Below, in pieces: positions 9,331 to 19,413 of a DNA stretch of 64,000 bases. The translations under genes were made by a program, and so were the position numbers. The notes beneath the pieces were generated by a model. That model was not told where the DNA came from. It ran no database searches and saw nothing but the letters and a program-made list of their open reading frames with translations. Each line of letters starts with the position of its first letter. Positions within the stretch are counted from its first letter, which is position 1. Location of the stretch: contig JAMPYF010000014.1 in NCBI GenBank assembly GCA_023700805.1, forward strand, positions 33,390 to 97,389. Direction: 5' to 3'. This DNA comes from Sulfuritalea sp. GTDB taxonomy: Bacteria > Pseudomonadota > Gammaproteobacteria > Burkholderiales > Rhodocyclaceae.

Positions 9331-9530
9331 GCGTAACGTGTTTAGTTCAAATTCCCCCGCAGTGACCTACGGTCGTCTCACAGTCTGTCAAATTGCAGCT
9401 CCTCTGAATCGCCGCTTGGCCCCCTCTGCTTTACCGAACTTGAACTTCAAACATGCCCCGGCCGGGGTGCGGTGTTTTGCAGCCCGCAGCGGTGGCCGAT
9501 TCGTTCGTTTTTGATTAAGGAAAAAGTTAC

Positions 9531-9734
9531 ATGGCAACTGGTACTGTTAAGTGGTTCAACGACGCCAAGGGTTTTGGTTTTATTACCCCGGATGACGGCA
9601 GCGAGGATTTGTTTGCGCATTTCTCGGCCATCAATATGGCTGGCTTCAAGTCCCTGAAGGAAGGTGACAAGGTAACTTTTGATGTGGTGCAAGGCCCCAA
9701 GGGCAAGCAGGCGTCAAACATTCAGAAGCCTTGA
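9531..9734 (+). CDS. Cold-shock protein, CspA family
   Basis: 67-residue single cold-shock domain that binds single-stranded RNA/DNA. The RNP1 motif KGFGFI and the RNP2 motif DLFAHF are intact, and the start [10 protein letters not shown] is the usual one. The ATG follows AGGAAAAAG. A long untranslated leader precedes it and a strong intrinsic terminator follows, so it is a monocistronic unit. Whether it is induced by cold or constitutive, like CspC/CspE, cannot be read from the protein. Confidence 0.97.
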   Translation: MATGTVKWFNDAKGFGFITPDDGSEDLFAHFSAINMAGFKSLKEGDKVTFDVVQGPKGKQASNIQKP

Positions 9735-9768
9735 TTTCGGCTCCCGGGTAATACCGGTTCCGATAAGG

Positions 9769-9807
9769 CAAAGCCCGCCCGGCGTGAGTCAGGCGGGCTT
9801 TGTTTTT
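9769..9807 (+). terminator. Intrinsic terminator after the csp gene
   Basis: AAAGCCCGCC and GGCGGGCTTT form the stem, followed by TGTTTTT. It sits between convergent csp and icd and may also stop icd transcription, although the T-run on that side is poor. Confidence 0.9.
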
Positions 9808-9823
9808 ATTGCAGCTGGCGTAA

Positions 9824-11053
<1,230 letters not shown>

Positions 11054-11221
11054 GCCTGCTCCGTTATTAATGGTGTGTTGAGAATCGAGAAGGATGCGGA
11101 ATACATCAATTTTTATTATGCTCCAAAAAACCAGCCTCCTCCAGCCATCGTTGCGCAAGGAAAGCCGCCGCGGGGCGCACTGTTAGAATCGTCATGGTCA
11201 AGCCTAACCAAAATTCGCACC

Positions 11222-12994
11222 ATGTCCGCTGGCTCATCCGATGACCTCATTTCCGAATCCATTGCCAACGTTCTGGTCGATGGCTTCAACAAGCACTATC
11301 GGCTGTTCCATGCGAGTTCGGCACTTGCCAAGCAGCGCTTTGATCAGGCGCGCTGGCAGGAAGGTCAGCAGGCCGTCAGGGATCGCATCCAGTTCTACGA
11401 CGATCGGGTCCGGGAGACAACCGAGCGACTGCGTCGCGATTTGAATGCGGACAGCCTGAGCGACAGCGTCTGGCAACAGGCGAAGCTTCAGTTCATCGGT
11501 TTGCTGACGAACCACAAGCAGCCTGAACTGGCAGAGACTTTCTTCAACTCGGTGTTCTGCCAGATTTTTCACCGCACTTACTTCCACAACGATTTCATTT
11601 TCGTGCGGCCGGCGGTTTCCACCGAGTACATTGAGTCCGATCCGCCCACCTATCGCTGTTACTACCCAAATGAATCAGGCTTTCGCGAGTCGATCCGCCA
11701 GGTTTTCGTCGATTTCGGCTGGGCACGGGAATTCGACGACCTGGACCGCGACGTGGATTTCATTTTGCGCAGTATTCAGTCCCATCTTGGCACGGTTCCC
11801 GCGCGTGAAGCCAACCTGCAGATCCAGGTGCTCAACTCGGCCTTCTATCGCAACAAGGGTGCCTATGTGATCGGCAAGGCCGTCAACGGGGCTCTTGAGT
11901 ATCCGTTCACGGTGCCGGTGCTGCATACGCCGGACGGCAAGCTCTACCTCGATACAGTCATCCTCGATGCATGGCGGATCGCGGTACTGTTTTCGCTGTC
12001 GCGGGCTTACTTCATGGTGGACATGGAAGTTCCTTCCGGCTATGTCCAGTTTCTGCGTTCGATCATGCCCAACAAGCCGCGCTCGGAGCTCTACACCATG
12101 CTCGGGCTGGGCAAGCAAGGCAAGACCATGTTCTTCCGCGACCTGATATTCCATCTGCATCATTCGGCGGATCAGTTCATCATTGCGCCAGGTATTCGCG
12201 GCTTGGTCATGCTGGTGTTCACCCTGCCGTCCTATCCCTATGTGTTCAAGGTCATCAAGGATGTCTTCGGCAGTTCGAAGGAAGTCGATCACGACACGGT
12301 GCGGCGCAAGTACCAGTTGGTCAAGCAGGTGGACCGCGTCGGCCGCATGGCGGACACGCTGGAGTTTTCCAATGTAGCGTTGCCGCGCAAGCGCTTTTCA
12401 CAAGAACTGATCGAAGAGTTGTACAAGGAAGTGCCGTCGCTGATGGAAGAGGATGGTGACGACCTGATCATCAGGCATCTGTATATCGAGCGCCGCATGG
12501 AGCCGCTCAACCTATACCTCGAGAAGGCGGAGAAGGCGGGGCGCGCCGAGCAGGTGGAGGACGCGGTGCGCGAGTATGGCAATGCCATTCGCGAGCTTGC
12601 CATTGCCAATATTTTCCCGGGCGACATGCTGTGGAAGAATTTCGGCGTCACGCGCTATGGTCGCGTGGTCTTTTATGACTATGACGAGATTGAGTACATG
12701 ACGGACTGCAGGTTCCGGCGCATACCGCCGCCGCCGAACTTTGAAGCCGAAATGTCCGGAGAGGCTTGGTATTCGGTATCACGCCAGGATGTTTTCCCCG
12801 AGGAGTTCCAGACTTTCTTGCTGGTGTCGGACAAGATACGGGAGGCCTTCATGCGCCATCATCCGGATCTGTTCGACGTGGTGTTCTGGCAAAAAACCCA
12901 GGAGCAGATACGCAAGGGTGCGATGCAGGACTTCTTCCCCTATCCCGAATCCCAACGCTTTTGCAACGTCTTTGGCAACGGTTGCCAAGCTTGA
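11222..12994 (+). CDS. aceK: Isocitrate dehydrogenase kinase/phosphatase
   Basis: Bifunctional enzyme that phosphorylates Icd to divert isocitrate into the glyoxylate shunt and also removes the phosphate. 590 residues, the usual length. The ATP-binding region [17 protein letters not shown] and the kinase core with [31 protein letters not shown] motifs are visible in pieces near residues 330 and 460. The ATG at 11222 fits the family N-terminus ([15 protein letters not shown]); the frame stays open upstream without homology. In enterics aceK ends the aceBAK operon; here it is beside its target icd. It overlaps the following gene by 4 bp. Confidence 0.97.
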   Translation: MSAGSSDDLISESIANVLVDGFNKHYRLFHASSALAKQRFDQARWQEGQQAVRDRIQFYDDRVRETTERLRRDLNADSLSDSVWQQAKLQFIGLLTNHKQPELAETFFNSVFCQIFHRTYFHNDFIFVRPAVSTEYIESDPPTYRCYYPNESGFRESIRQVFVDFGWAREFDDLDRDVDFILRSIQSHLGTVPAREANLQIQVLNSAFYRNKGAYVIGKAVNGALEYPFTVPVLHTPDGKLYLDTVILDAWRIAVLFSLSRAYFMVDMEVPSGYVQFLRSIMPNKPRSELYTMLGLGKQGKTMFFRDLIFHLHHSADQFIIAPGIRGLVMLVFTLPSYPYVFKVIKDVFGSSKEVDHDTVRRKYQLVKQVDRVGRMADTLEFSNVALPRKRFSQELIEELYKEVPSLMEEDGDDLIIRHLYIERRMEPLNLYLEKAEKAGRAEQVEDAVREYGNAIRELAIANIFPGDMLWKNFGVTRYGRVVFYDYDEIEYMTDCRFRRIPPPPNFEAEMSGEAWYSVSRQDVFPEEFQTFLLVSDKIREAFMRHHPDLFDVVFWQKTQEQIRKGAMQDFFPYPESQRFCNVFGNGCQA

Positions 12995-13635
12995 GCCGTC
13001 TCATTCTCTTCAACAAGCCCTATGGGGTGCTGACCCAATTCACCGATGCCCAAGGTCGGCCCACGCTGGCTGATTACCTGCCCATTCCCGAGGTTTATGC
13101 TGCCGGTCGCCTCGATGCCGATTCCGAGGGCTTGGTCGTATTGACCGACGATGGCGCATTGCAGGCGCGGATTGCCGATCCGCGGCACAAGTTGGCAAAG
13201 CAGTATCGGGTGCAGGTGGAAGGCATTCCCACCGATGCGGCCTTGCAGCAACTTGCGGCAGGAGTGGACCTCGGCGATTTCCGCACGCGACCATGTCAGG
13301 TGCGTTGCATAGCCGAGCCGGAGGACCTATGGGAAAGGGCGCCGCCGATCCGCTATCGTGCGGCAATTCCTACCACATGGTTGGAATTGGTCTTGCGCGA
13401 GGGAAAGAACCGTCAAGTCCGACGAATGACGGCCCGCGTCGGGTTTCCGACACTGCGGCTGATTCGTTGGGCCGTGGGGGAATGGACCTTGGCGGGGCTT
13501 GCGCCGGGACAATGGCGTGAATTCGAGGTTGCAGGTCAACCCGTTGCAAGGCCCCGCGTTAATCGCCGTGACGCCGCGAGTTTCCGCGGTGTCAAAAGAA
13601 TCCCACCTACAAACAAACGAAAGGTAACACCATGA
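12991..13635 (+). CDS. Pseudouridine synthase, RluE-like
   Basis: 214 residues of the RsuA/RluB/E/F family, which converts uridine to pseudouridine in rRNA; RluE modifies U2457 of 23S rRNA. The catalytic motif [17 protein letters not shown] begins near residue 37. The N-terminus [16 protein letters not shown] is typical and fits a TTG start that overlaps the aceK stop (TTGA), implying coupled translation. It ends in a basic tail and overlaps the next start codon (ATGA). The RluE assignment, rather than RluB/F, rests on the absence of an N-terminal S4 domain. Confidence 0.88.
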   Translation: MSRLILFNKPYGVLTQFTDAQGRPTLADYLPIPEVYAAGRLDADSEGLVVLTDDGALQARIADPRHKLAKQYRVQVEGIPTDAALQQLAAGVDLGDFRTRPCQVRCIAEPEDLWERAPPIRYRAAIPTTWLELVLREGKNRQVRRMTARVGFPTLRLIRWAVGEWTLAGLAPGQWREFEVAGQPVARPRVNRRDAASFRGVKRIPPTNKRKVTP

Positions 13636-13895
13636 CCAAGCTCCTCGCGACCCTGTTTGCCGGCCTGATTGCCACCGCCGCTTTCGCTGCCGACGCACCG
13701 AAGGCTGCTACTCCCGCCACTCCGGCGACTCCGGCTGCCCCGGCTGCCAAGGCGGCCGCCGCTCCGGCCACCCCCGCCACCCCGGCCGCCCCTGCCGCCA
13801 AGGCTGATGCGCCGAAGGCTGATGCCGCTCCGGCCAAGGCTGAAAAGAAGGCCAAGAAGGCCAAGAAGGCCAAGAAAGCTGAAGCCGCCAAGTAA
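13632..13895 (+). CDS. Small exported Ala/Pro/Lys-rich repeat protein
   Basis: 87 residues. A Sec signal peptide ([19 protein letters not shown], cleavage near A19/A20) is followed by two copies of an Ala-Thr-Pro repeat ending in AAPAAKA and then a lysine-rich tail with [13 protein letters not shown]. There is no globular domain. The family is unrecognised; similar low-complexity exported peptides occur in betaproteobacteria and might bind nucleic acid, envelope polymers or act as spacers. It overlaps the pseudouridine synthase stop by 4 bp, has GAAAGG as a ribosome site and is followed by a terminator. Confidence 0.75.
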   Translation: MTKLLATLFAGLIATAAFAADAPKAATPATPATPAAPAAKAAAAPATPATPAAPAAKADAPKADAAPAKAEKKAKKAKKAKKAEAAK

Positions 13896-13915
13896 TTTCC
13901 GCAGTCCGGATTAAG

Positions 13916-13943
13916 AAATGGCAGGGGTACCTGCCATTTTTTT
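13916..13943 (+). terminator. Intrinsic terminator
   Basis: AAATGGCAGG / CCTGCCATTT stem with a short loop and seven T. It ends the aceK-rluE-small peptide transcript. Confidence 0.9.
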
Positions 13944-14083
13944 GTCTATTGATCCGGGATTGTCGATTAATCTGCCGATTCACTGAAAGTCCAGGTCCCG
14001 CGCCAGGGCCGGACTTGGTTTTTCACACCTGGTTCGGGTGTACAGCCGCTCCGCGGCCGTGAGTTTGTCGAAGGAGGTTCAAG

Positions 14084-14530
14084 ATGTTGTTGAGAACAGT
14101 GTTGCTGGCGCTGTCGCTGATCGTTTCCATGCCGGCATGGGCTCAGCAGCCGCAATTGCCCTTGCTCGAATTGTTTGCCGGAATGCACCGGATCGAAGCG
14201 GAAGTCGCCGCAACCCCCGAGAGTCGCCAGACCGGAATGATGTTGCGTACGGTCATGGCACCCCAGCGCGGGATGTTGTTCGTGTTTCCCGAGGCCGGAA
14301 TCCAGTGCATGTGGATGCGCAACACGCTGTTGCCGCTGTCGGTGGCTTTCCTTGACGAAAAAGGCAAGATCATCAACGTCGAGGACATGCAGCCCAAGAC
14401 GGACGCCAACCATTGTTCGGCCGGGCCGGCACGCTTCGCCCTGGAAATGAATCTCGGTTGGTTCAGGAGTCGCGGTCTGGGTGCCGGATTTTCGATCACC
14501 GGAATTGGAAAAGCGCCTGCCGGCCGCTGA
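14084..14530 (+). CDS. DUF192 family exported protein
   Basis: 148 residues with a signal peptide (about residues 1-21, ending AWAQ) and one DUF192 domain. Family hallmarks are VAATPESRQTGMMLR, GMLFVFPE and the W-M-R-N-T segment (CMWMRNTLLPLSVAF). The function of the family is not established. An AAGGAGG site lies at ideal distance from the ATG. It has a terminator upstream and slyX convergent downstream. Confidence 0.9.
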   Translation: MLLRTVLLALSLIVSMPAWAQQPQLPLLELFAGMHRIEAEVAATPESRQTGMMLRTVMAPQRGMLFVFPEAGIQCMWMRNTLLPLSVAFLDEKGKIINVEDMQPKTDANHCSAGPARFALEMNLGWFRSRGLGAGFSITGIGKAPAGR

Positions 14531-14560
14531 AGACCGCCGATTGTTCGGCGCGATGCTCAA

Positions 14561-14761
14561 TCAATAGTGCGGCGGGATATCGTCGCGCAGGTTTCGTGGT
14601 TCGCTGGGCGCGGCCGGTTGCATCAACTGGTACAACTCGCGGATCTGCGCCTGAAGCAGATCGATCTGTTGCTGCTGGCGAAACACCGTGCGGTTGAGTT
14701 CTTCAAGGTGATCTTCGTTGAGGCCGAGCTTGATTTCGAGTTCCGTGATCCTGGATTCCAT
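14561..14761 (-). CDS. slyX: SlyX-like coiled-coil protein
   Basis: 66 residues, almost entirely a heptad-repeat coiled coil: LEIKLGLNEDHLEELNRTV then QQQQIDLLQAQIRELYQL, with a proline-rich tail ending DIPPHY, as in SlyX proteins. The biochemical role is unknown. It is transcribed toward the DUF192 gene and lies downstream of the sodB terminator, so it needs its own promoter, which I could not identify. Confidence 0.9.
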   Translation of the reverse strand: MESRITELEIKLGLNEDHLEELNRTVFRQQQQIDLLQAQIRELYQLMQPAAPSEPRNLRDDIPPHY

Positions 14762-14785
14762 GCCGATTCCTCAGTGTTCAAATGG

Positions 14786-14812
14786 AAAAGGGCGCCGCGC
14801 GGCGCCCTTTTC
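14786..14812 (-). terminator. Intrinsic terminator of sodB
   Basis: AAAAGGGCGCC pairs with GGCGCCCTTTT around a 5-nt loop; the T-run lies on both sides. It is 34 bp after the sodB stop. Confidence 0.85.
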
Positions 14813-14845
14813 TGATGTCGACTCAGCCGTGCAGAGCCGTCTTGC

Positions 14846-15430
14846 TCAGGCGAAATTCCTTGCCGCGAAATCCCAGTTTGCCAGGGAATTGAGGAAGGTC
14901 TCGACAAACTTGGGCCGGGCGTTGCGGTAGTCGATGTAGTAGGCATGTTCCCACACGTCGATGGTCAGCAGCGCCTTGTTTTCGCTGGTCAGCGGTGTGC
15001 CGGCGCCCGAGGTATTGACGATATCCACCGAGCCATCGGGCTTCTTCACCAGCCAGGTCCAGCCTGAGCCGAAATTGCCGACGGCGGAGGTTTGAAAGGC
15101 CTTCTTGAACTCGTCGAAACTGCCCCATTTTTTGTTGATCGCATCAGCCAGGGCGCCGCTCGGCGTGCCGCCACCGCCAACTTTCATGCTGTTCCAGAAG
15201 AAGCTGTGGTTCCAGACCTGGGCGGAATTGTTGAAAATGCCGCCGGCCGGCGCTTTCTTGATGATGGCTTCGAGGTCGAGGTTCTCGTACTCGGTGCCCT
15301 TGATCAGGTTGTTCAGGTTGGTCGCATAGGCTTGGTGGTGCTTGCCGTAATGGTATTCGAAGGTCTCCTTCGAAATGTGCGGGGCCAGTGCGTCCATCGC
15401 GTACGGCAGGGGGGGGAGGGTATGTTCCAT
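14846..15430 (-). CDS. sodB: Superoxide dismutase [Fe]
   Basis: Converts superoxide to hydrogen peroxide and oxygen in the cytoplasm. 194 residues. Metal ligands are visible: His27 (EYHYGKHH), His near 74 (VWNHSFFW), Asp158 and His162 ([11 protein letters not shown]). The segment with [13 protein letters not shown] is of the iron type, with Gln as the second-sphere residue. It has its own sigma70 promoter and terminator. A palindrome with the form of an IscR type-1 site covers the -10 box, suggesting control by iron-sulfur status. Confidence 0.97.
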   Translation of the reverse strand: MEHTLPPLPYAMDALAPHISKETFEYHYGKHHQAYATNLNNLIKGTEYENLDLEAIIKKAPAGGIFNNSAQVWNHSFFWNSMKVGGGGTPSGALADAINKKWGSFDEFKKAFQTSAVGNFGSGWTWLVKKPDGSVDIVNTSGAGTPLTSENKALLTIDVWEHAYYIDYRNARPKFVETFLNSLANWDFAARNFA

Positions 15431-15468
15431 TTTGGTTCTCCTGTTGCAGTGGGATATAAGGCAGCAAA

Positions 15469-15487
15469 CTTGACTATTATAGTCAAG
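15469..15487. promoter_or_regulatory. IscR type-1-like operator on the sodB promoter
   Basis: CTTGACTATTATAGTCAAG is a perfect 9+1+9 palindrome and fits the known E. coli IscR [2Fe-2S] type-1 pattern (SYYGACTRWWWYAGTCRRS) at every position. It covers the -10 hexamer, the geometry of repression. Confidence 0.75.
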
Positions 15488-15504
15488 AATAATTCATATG
15501 GCAA
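15476..15504 (-). promoter_or_regulatory. Sigma70 promoter of sodB
   Basis: On the minus strand TTGCCA (15504-15499), exactly 17 nt, TATAAT (15481-15476). Transcription starts about 40 bp before the ATG. Confidence 0.85.
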
Positions 15505-15511
15505 ATGACCG

Positions 15512-16840
15512 CTAGTCGCAAACCGTTCTGACGATAGCCGCTTCGGCTTCGCCCCGCGCCAGATGAAGGCTTACGATTTGGTCTGGATGCAGATTGGCAG
15601 CATCGGTGACCAGGTTGCCGCTGGCATCGCGAACGATGGAAAAGCCGCGGGCCAGAATTGCCTCCGGATTGAGGTGTGCCAGTGCCGCCTCGATGTTTTC
15701 GAGGGCGTTCGTCCGTTTCTGTTGCTGTTCGCGCAGTGCGGTGCGCAGACGCTGCGCCAGCAACCCGAGTCGTCCGCTGCGTCGTTCGGTGCGCGGGATG
15801 TTGCGACCCAGGGCGAGAGCCGCGCGGCTCAGTCGCTCCCGGTGCCGACGCAATGCGCGCCCCAGAGAGGCGTCGAGCCGCGCGCCGAGCAGGGCGATGC
15901 GGTCACGCGCTTGCGACAGGCGTGTCGCCGGATGCATCAGGCGCAGCGAGAGGTGATCCAGTCCCTGCTGCTGCCGGGCCATACGGTACTGCATGGACCG
16001 CATCAGGGCGGTTCCCAGGTCTGCAATTTCGCCAGCAGCTTGGTACCAGCCTTGCGTGGCCAGTTCGGCGGCAGCGGTCGGGGTGGCGGCACGCAGGTCG
16101 GCGACGAAATCGGCGATGGTGGCATCGGTTTCATGACCGACGCCGCTGATCGTCGGCAGCGGACTGGCGGCAATCGCCCGGGCGACGACCTCTTCGTTGA
16201 AGGCCCAAAGGTCTTCGATGCTGCCGCCGCCGCGAACGATCAGCAGCAGGTCGCATTCATTGCGCCGACCAGCCGCCGCGATCGCCTTGGCGATTTCTCC
16301 AGCGGCACTGTCGCCTTGTACCGGGGTCGGATAAAGGATTGCCGTGAGATGCGGGGCGCGCCGCTTCAATGCCGCCAGCACGTCGCGCAACGCGGCGGCG
16401 CGCGGCGAACTGACAATTCCTATGCGCCGCGGGAAACGCGGCAGGGCGCGCTTGCGCCCGGGGCCAAACAGGCCTTCGGTTTCCAGTCGCGCCTTGAGGC
16501 GGGCGAAGGCCTCGAACAGACGGCCGAGTCCGGCACGACGCAGCGTCTCGATATTCAGTTGGAAGTCGCCCCGTGCTTCATACAGCGACACCAGGGCGCG
16601 CGCCTCGACCTGCAGGCCGTTTTCCAGTTTCCAGGGAATCGACTGGGCGCGCGAGCGGAACATTACGCAGCGCGCCTGGGCCGCTTCATCCTTGAGCGAG
16701 AAGTAGACGTGGCCCGAGGTGGCGCGGGTCAGGTTGGATATTTCTCCGGCAACCCAAAGCAGCGGAAACTCCCTTTCCAGGCTTTGGCGCGCAAGCCGGT
16801 TGAGTTCGCTGATGGTGACGACGGTTGCAGGATCGAGCAT
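15512..16840 (-). CDS. xseA: Exodeoxyribonuclease VII large subunit
   Basis: Degrades single-stranded DNA together with XseB in repair. 442 residues: an N-terminal OB fold (about 1-100, LLWVAGEISNLTRATSGHVYFSLKD) and the catalytic domain with IGIVSSPRAAALRDVL, the LLIVRGGGSIEDLWAFNEE block and SGVGHETDATIADFVAD, followed by a long coiled-coil and a C-terminal region with ARGFSIVRD. It is not in an operon with sodB, which has its own promoter in the 81-bp gap. Confidence 0.97.
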   Translation of the reverse strand: MLDPATVVTISELNRLARQSLEREFPLLWVAGEISNLTRATSGHVYFSLKDEAAQARCVMFRSRAQSIPWKLENGLQVEARALVSLYEARGDFQLNIETLRRAGLGRLFEAFARLKARLETEGLFGPGRKRALPRFPRRIGIVSSPRAAALRDVLAALKRRAPHLTAILYPTPVQGDSAAGEIAKAIAAAGRRNECDLLLIVRGGGSIEDLWAFNEEVVARAIAASPLPTISGVGHETDATIADFVADLRAATPTAAAELATQGWYQAAGEIADLGTALMRSMQYRMARQQQGLDHLSLRLMHPATRLSQARDRIALLGARLDASLGRALRRHRERLSRAALALGRNIPRTERRSGRLGLLAQRLRTALREQQQKRTNALENIEAALAHLNPEAILARGFSIVRDASGNLVTDAANLHPDQIVSLHLARGEAEAAIVRTVCD

Positions 16841-17053
16841 GGGCTGGCAGAAGGCCTCGAGTGGAGGAAAAAAATTCTACAGCATCTGCCTAAGGCCGCA
16901 TCCCTGCGGCAAGGCCCGGGAGCCATGCAGTCGCTGGTGGCGGTATCTAACTACATGTTTCATAGTTAAACTTTTAATGTTCTAAAATTGCTCCGACGAG
17001 CGCAAGTCCTTGCGGCTGGCTGGTTCGGCGAGTTTCGCACATGGTGATCCACA

Positions 17054-17082
17054 AGCTTATCCACAGATTCTGTGGATAAGCT
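17054..17082. promoter_or_regulatory. Head-to-head DnaA boxes in the xseA-exbB gap
   Basis: Two perfect E. coli-consensus DnaA boxes, TTATCCACA (17057-17065) and its complement TGTGGATAA (17071-17079), form a 29-bp palindrome with a single unpaired central base. A weaker box, TGATCCACA, lies at 17044. No T-run follows, so it is not a normal terminator. The rest of the 16841-17217 gap holds no gene that I can see. Confidence 0.65.
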
Positions 17083-17217
17083 CGGCGCGCCGGGTGCCGG
17101 TCCGAAGGGCATCAATCTGCGGCGACAAAGCTGTTGGCGGCCGGCATCCAGTTTGTATTGCCGAATCGGCCCACTCCGGCTAAAGTTCGCGCTTTCCCGC
17201 TCACCGGAGTTGCCCCC

Positions 17218-17823
17218 GTGTTTTCCATCATTCAGGCCGCCGGCTGGCCCATCTGGCCGCTGCTGCTGGCGTCCATCATCGCTGTCGCACTGATCATCGA
17301 GCGTGCCGCGGCACTGCGCCGCCCCAAAATCGTTCCCGCCGGGCTGCTGCAAAGCGCGGTGGCCGACTACCGCCAAAGCGGAATATCGGACGCTACGCTG
17401 GCGCGCCTCGAAGCCCATTCCCCGCTGGGCCGCGTGCTTGCCGCCGGCATGCGCAATGCCAGGAGTTCGCGCGAGATCATGAAGGAGGCGATCGAAGAAG
17501 CGGGGCGCGGCGTGGCTCATGAACTTGAACGCTTCCTTACCACGCTGGGCACCATTGCCTCGATTGCGCCGTTGATGGGCTTGTTCGGCACCGTGGTCGG
17601 CATGATCGAGATTTTCGGTTCGCCGACGTCGTCGGGCAATAATCCGCAGGCGCTGGCTCACGGTATTTCGGTGGCGCTCTACAACACCGGTTTCGGTTTG
17701 ATCATCGCCATTCCGAGCATGATCTTCTATCGCCACTTCCGGGCACTGGTCGACGGTTTCCTGGTCGAGATGGAGCAGGAAGCAGTGAAGCTGGTCGAGG
17801 TCTTGCACGGCGAGCGCAAGTAG
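17218..17823 (+). CDS. exbB: ExbB/TolQ-type proton channel subunit
   Basis: Inner-membrane motor subunit that, with ExbD, uses the proton gradient to energise TonB- or Tol-type systems. 201 residues with three membrane helices (near 5-25, 110-135 and 155-180), and the conserved segments TLGTIASIAPLMGLFGTVVGM and ALYNTGFGLIIAIPSM. I start it at the GTG at 17218 (GGAG 9 nt upstream), which gives the normal VFSIIQAAGWPIWPLLL N-terminus. It is followed 10 bp later by exbD and then lpxK, the usual betaproteobacterial order. Confidence 0.93.
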   Translation: MFSIIQAAGWPIWPLLLASIIAVALIIERAAALRRPKIVPAGLLQSAVADYRQSGISDATLARLEAHSPLGRVLAAGMRNARSSREIMKEAIEEAGRGVAHELERFLTTLGTIASIAPLMGLFGTVVGMIEIFGSPTSSGNNPQALAHGISVALYNTGFGLIIAIPSMIFYRHFRALVDGFLVEMEQEAVKLVEVLHGERK

Positions 17824-17833
17824 GGGCAGGGCC

Positions 17834-18253
17834 ATGAACTTCCAGCGAGGACGGCAGCGCGAAGAACTCGAGATCAATCTGATCCCGATGATAGACGTGC
17901 TGTTGGTGATCCTGATTTTTCTCATGATCAGCACCACCTATTCAAAGTTTTCCGGATTGGAAATCAATCTGCCGACGGCGGACGCAACCCAGAACAAGGA
18001 ACAGCCGAACGAAATAAACGTGGTGGTCACCGCCGCCGGCGAGATCATGGTCAACCGCGCCCCGGTCGACGGTCGCGACATCCAGTCGATTGCCAACGCG
18101 ATGAAGCGATTGACGGAAGGCGGCAAGGAACCGGTGGTGATCATCAACGCCGACGCCAAGGCGGCCCATCAAAGCGTCATCGACGTCATGCAGGCCGCCC
18201 AGCAGGCAGGCTTGTCGCACATTTCCTTTGCCACGCAGCAGGCGCAACGCTGA
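17834..18253 (+). CDS. exbD: ExbD/TolR-type biopolymer transport protein
   Basis: 139 residues: a cytoplasmic N-terminus, one membrane helix with the essential proton-carrying Asp (INLIPMIDVLLVILIFLM, Asp21) and a periplasmic domain. It partners ExbB encoded just upstream. No tonB follows, so the motor's third partner is elsewhere. It overlaps lpxK by 26 bp if lpxK uses its TTG start. Confidence 0.95.
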   Translation: MNFQRGRQREELEINLIPMIDVLLVILIFLMISTTYSKFSGLEINLPTADATQNKEQPNEINVVVTAAGEIMVNRAPVDGRDIQSIANAMKRLTEGGKEPVVIINADAKAAHQSVIDVMQAAQQAGLSHISFATQQAQR

Positions 18254-19256
18254 CGCCGGCGGACTTGCCGCCGTCTGGCGGAAACGCGGCCTGCTGGCCT
18301 GTCTGCTGTACCCCTTTTCGCTGCTGTTCCTCGTCCTTGTCGCCTTGCGCCGCACCCTCTACCGCAGCGGCTTGCTGCCCGGCGAAGGCCTGCCGGTGCC
18401 GGTGGTGATAGTCGGCAACATTACCGTGGGCGGCAGCGGCAAGACACCGCTGGTCATCCATCTGGCGGCGCAATTGCGCGGTCTCGGACGGCATCCGGGC
18501 ATTGTCAGTCGCGGCTATCGAAGCGACGCTCGGCAGGCGATGGAAGTCACAGTAGGCAGCGATCCCGCCGCCGTCGGTGACGAACCATTGCTGCTGGCGC
18601 GCAGTGCCGATTGTCCGGTATTTGTCGGCCGCGACCGGCCGGCAGCGGCGCGCGCCCTGCTCGCGGCATACCCGCAATGCGATGTGATTCTTGCCGATGA
18701 CGGCCTGCAGCACTATCGCCTGAAGCGCGACGTCGAGATCGCGGTATTCGATGAAAGAGGAATCATGAATGGCTGGTGCCTGCCGGCCGGGCCTCTGCGG
18801 GAGCCCGTCGCGCGCCTGGCCGAGGTCGATGCCGTGGTGCACAACGGCAACGCCGTGTCGCCAGCGCCAACTCTTGATCGCCCCGTATTCGCGATGCGCT
18901 TGCTGGGCATGCGCTTTCACCGTCTCGACGATCCGCGGATCACCTGCGGCCCGGCCGATCTGGCGGGCCAAAAATTGCATGCGGTAGCCGGCATCGGCGC
19001 GCCGCAGCGCTTTTTTGATCACCTGCGGGAAATGGGATTGGTGTTCGCCGGGCATGCCTTCGCCGATCACCACGATTACCGCGCCGGCGATCTCGCATTT
19101 GCCGGCGACGCCATACTGACCACGGAAAAGGATGCCGTAAAATTGAGCCGCCTTTCCCTGTCGCTGCCGGTTTGGGTGTTGCCCGTAACGGCGGACGTAA
19201 ACCCCGACCTTGCCGCATTCGTTCTGGAGAAACTCAATGGACACCCGTCTGCTTGA
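18228..19256 (+). CDS. lpxK: Tetraacyldisaccharide 4'-kinase
   Basis: Phosphorylates the lipid A disaccharide at the 4' position, at the inner membrane. About 342 residues: an N-terminal membrane helix, the Walker A region [25 protein letters not shown] with catalytic Asp, and TTEKDAVKL near the C-terminus. No ATG is available near the expected start; the TTG at 18228 is the only plausible codon upstream of the conserved region. A full-consensus copy of the dispersed repeat lies inside (18852-18877), encoding VSPAPTL in a variable stretch. It overlaps ycaR. Confidence 0.93.
   Translation: MPRSRRNADAGGLAAVWRKRGLLACLLYPFSLLFLVLVALRRTLYRSGLLPGEGLPVPVVIVGNITVGGSGKTPLVIHLAAQLRGLGRHPGIVSRGYRSDARQAMEVTVGSDPAAVGDEPLLLARSADCPVFVGRDRPAAARALLAAYPQCDVILADDGLQHYRLKRDVEIAVFDERGIMNGWCLPAGPLREPVARLAEVDAVVHNGNAVSPAPTLDRPVFAMRLLGMRFHRLDDPRITCGPADLAGQKLHAVAGIGAPQRFFDHLREMGLVFAGHAFADHHDYRAGDLAFAGDAILTTEKDAVKLSRLSLSLPVWVLPVTADVNPDLAAFVLEKLNGHPSA
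18852..18877 (+). repeat. Dispersed 26-bp repeat, copy B (in lpxK)
   Basis: Full consensus: GCCGTGTCG, then CCAGCGCCAACTCTTGA. It encodes A-V-S-P-A-P-T-L-D between conserved parts of LpxK. Confidence 0.85.
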
Positions 19257-19413
19257 AATCCTGGTTTGTCCCGTCTGCAAGGGGCCGCTGGAGAACCGCA
19301 AGGCCACCGCTGAACTGGTTTGCAAAGGCTGCAAGCTGGCCTATCCGGTGAAGGACGGCATTCCGGTGATGTTGGAAGACGAGGCACGTCAGTTGGCTCC
19401 TGAAGAATACTGA
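19237..19413 (+). CDS. ycaR: Trm112/YcaR-family small zinc-ribbon protein
   Basis: 58 residues. It carries CPVCKG (11-16) and C-x2-C ([10 protein letters not shown]), a typical four-cysteine zinc ribbon, plus [11 protein letters not shown]. In bacteria the gene almost always lies between lpxK and kdsB, as here, but the role is unclear; eukaryotic Trm112 activates methyltransferases. GGAGA precedes the ATG. It overlaps the lpxK end by 20 bp and kdsB by one base. Confidence 0.93.
   Translation: MDTRLLEILVCPVCKGPLENRKATAELVCKGCKLAYPVKDGIPVMLEDEARQLAPEEY

Noticed and set aside
17054..17082. Chromosomal origin of replication
   Set aside because: Only two strong boxes, no AT-rich unwinding region and no dnaA, gidA or parB nearby.
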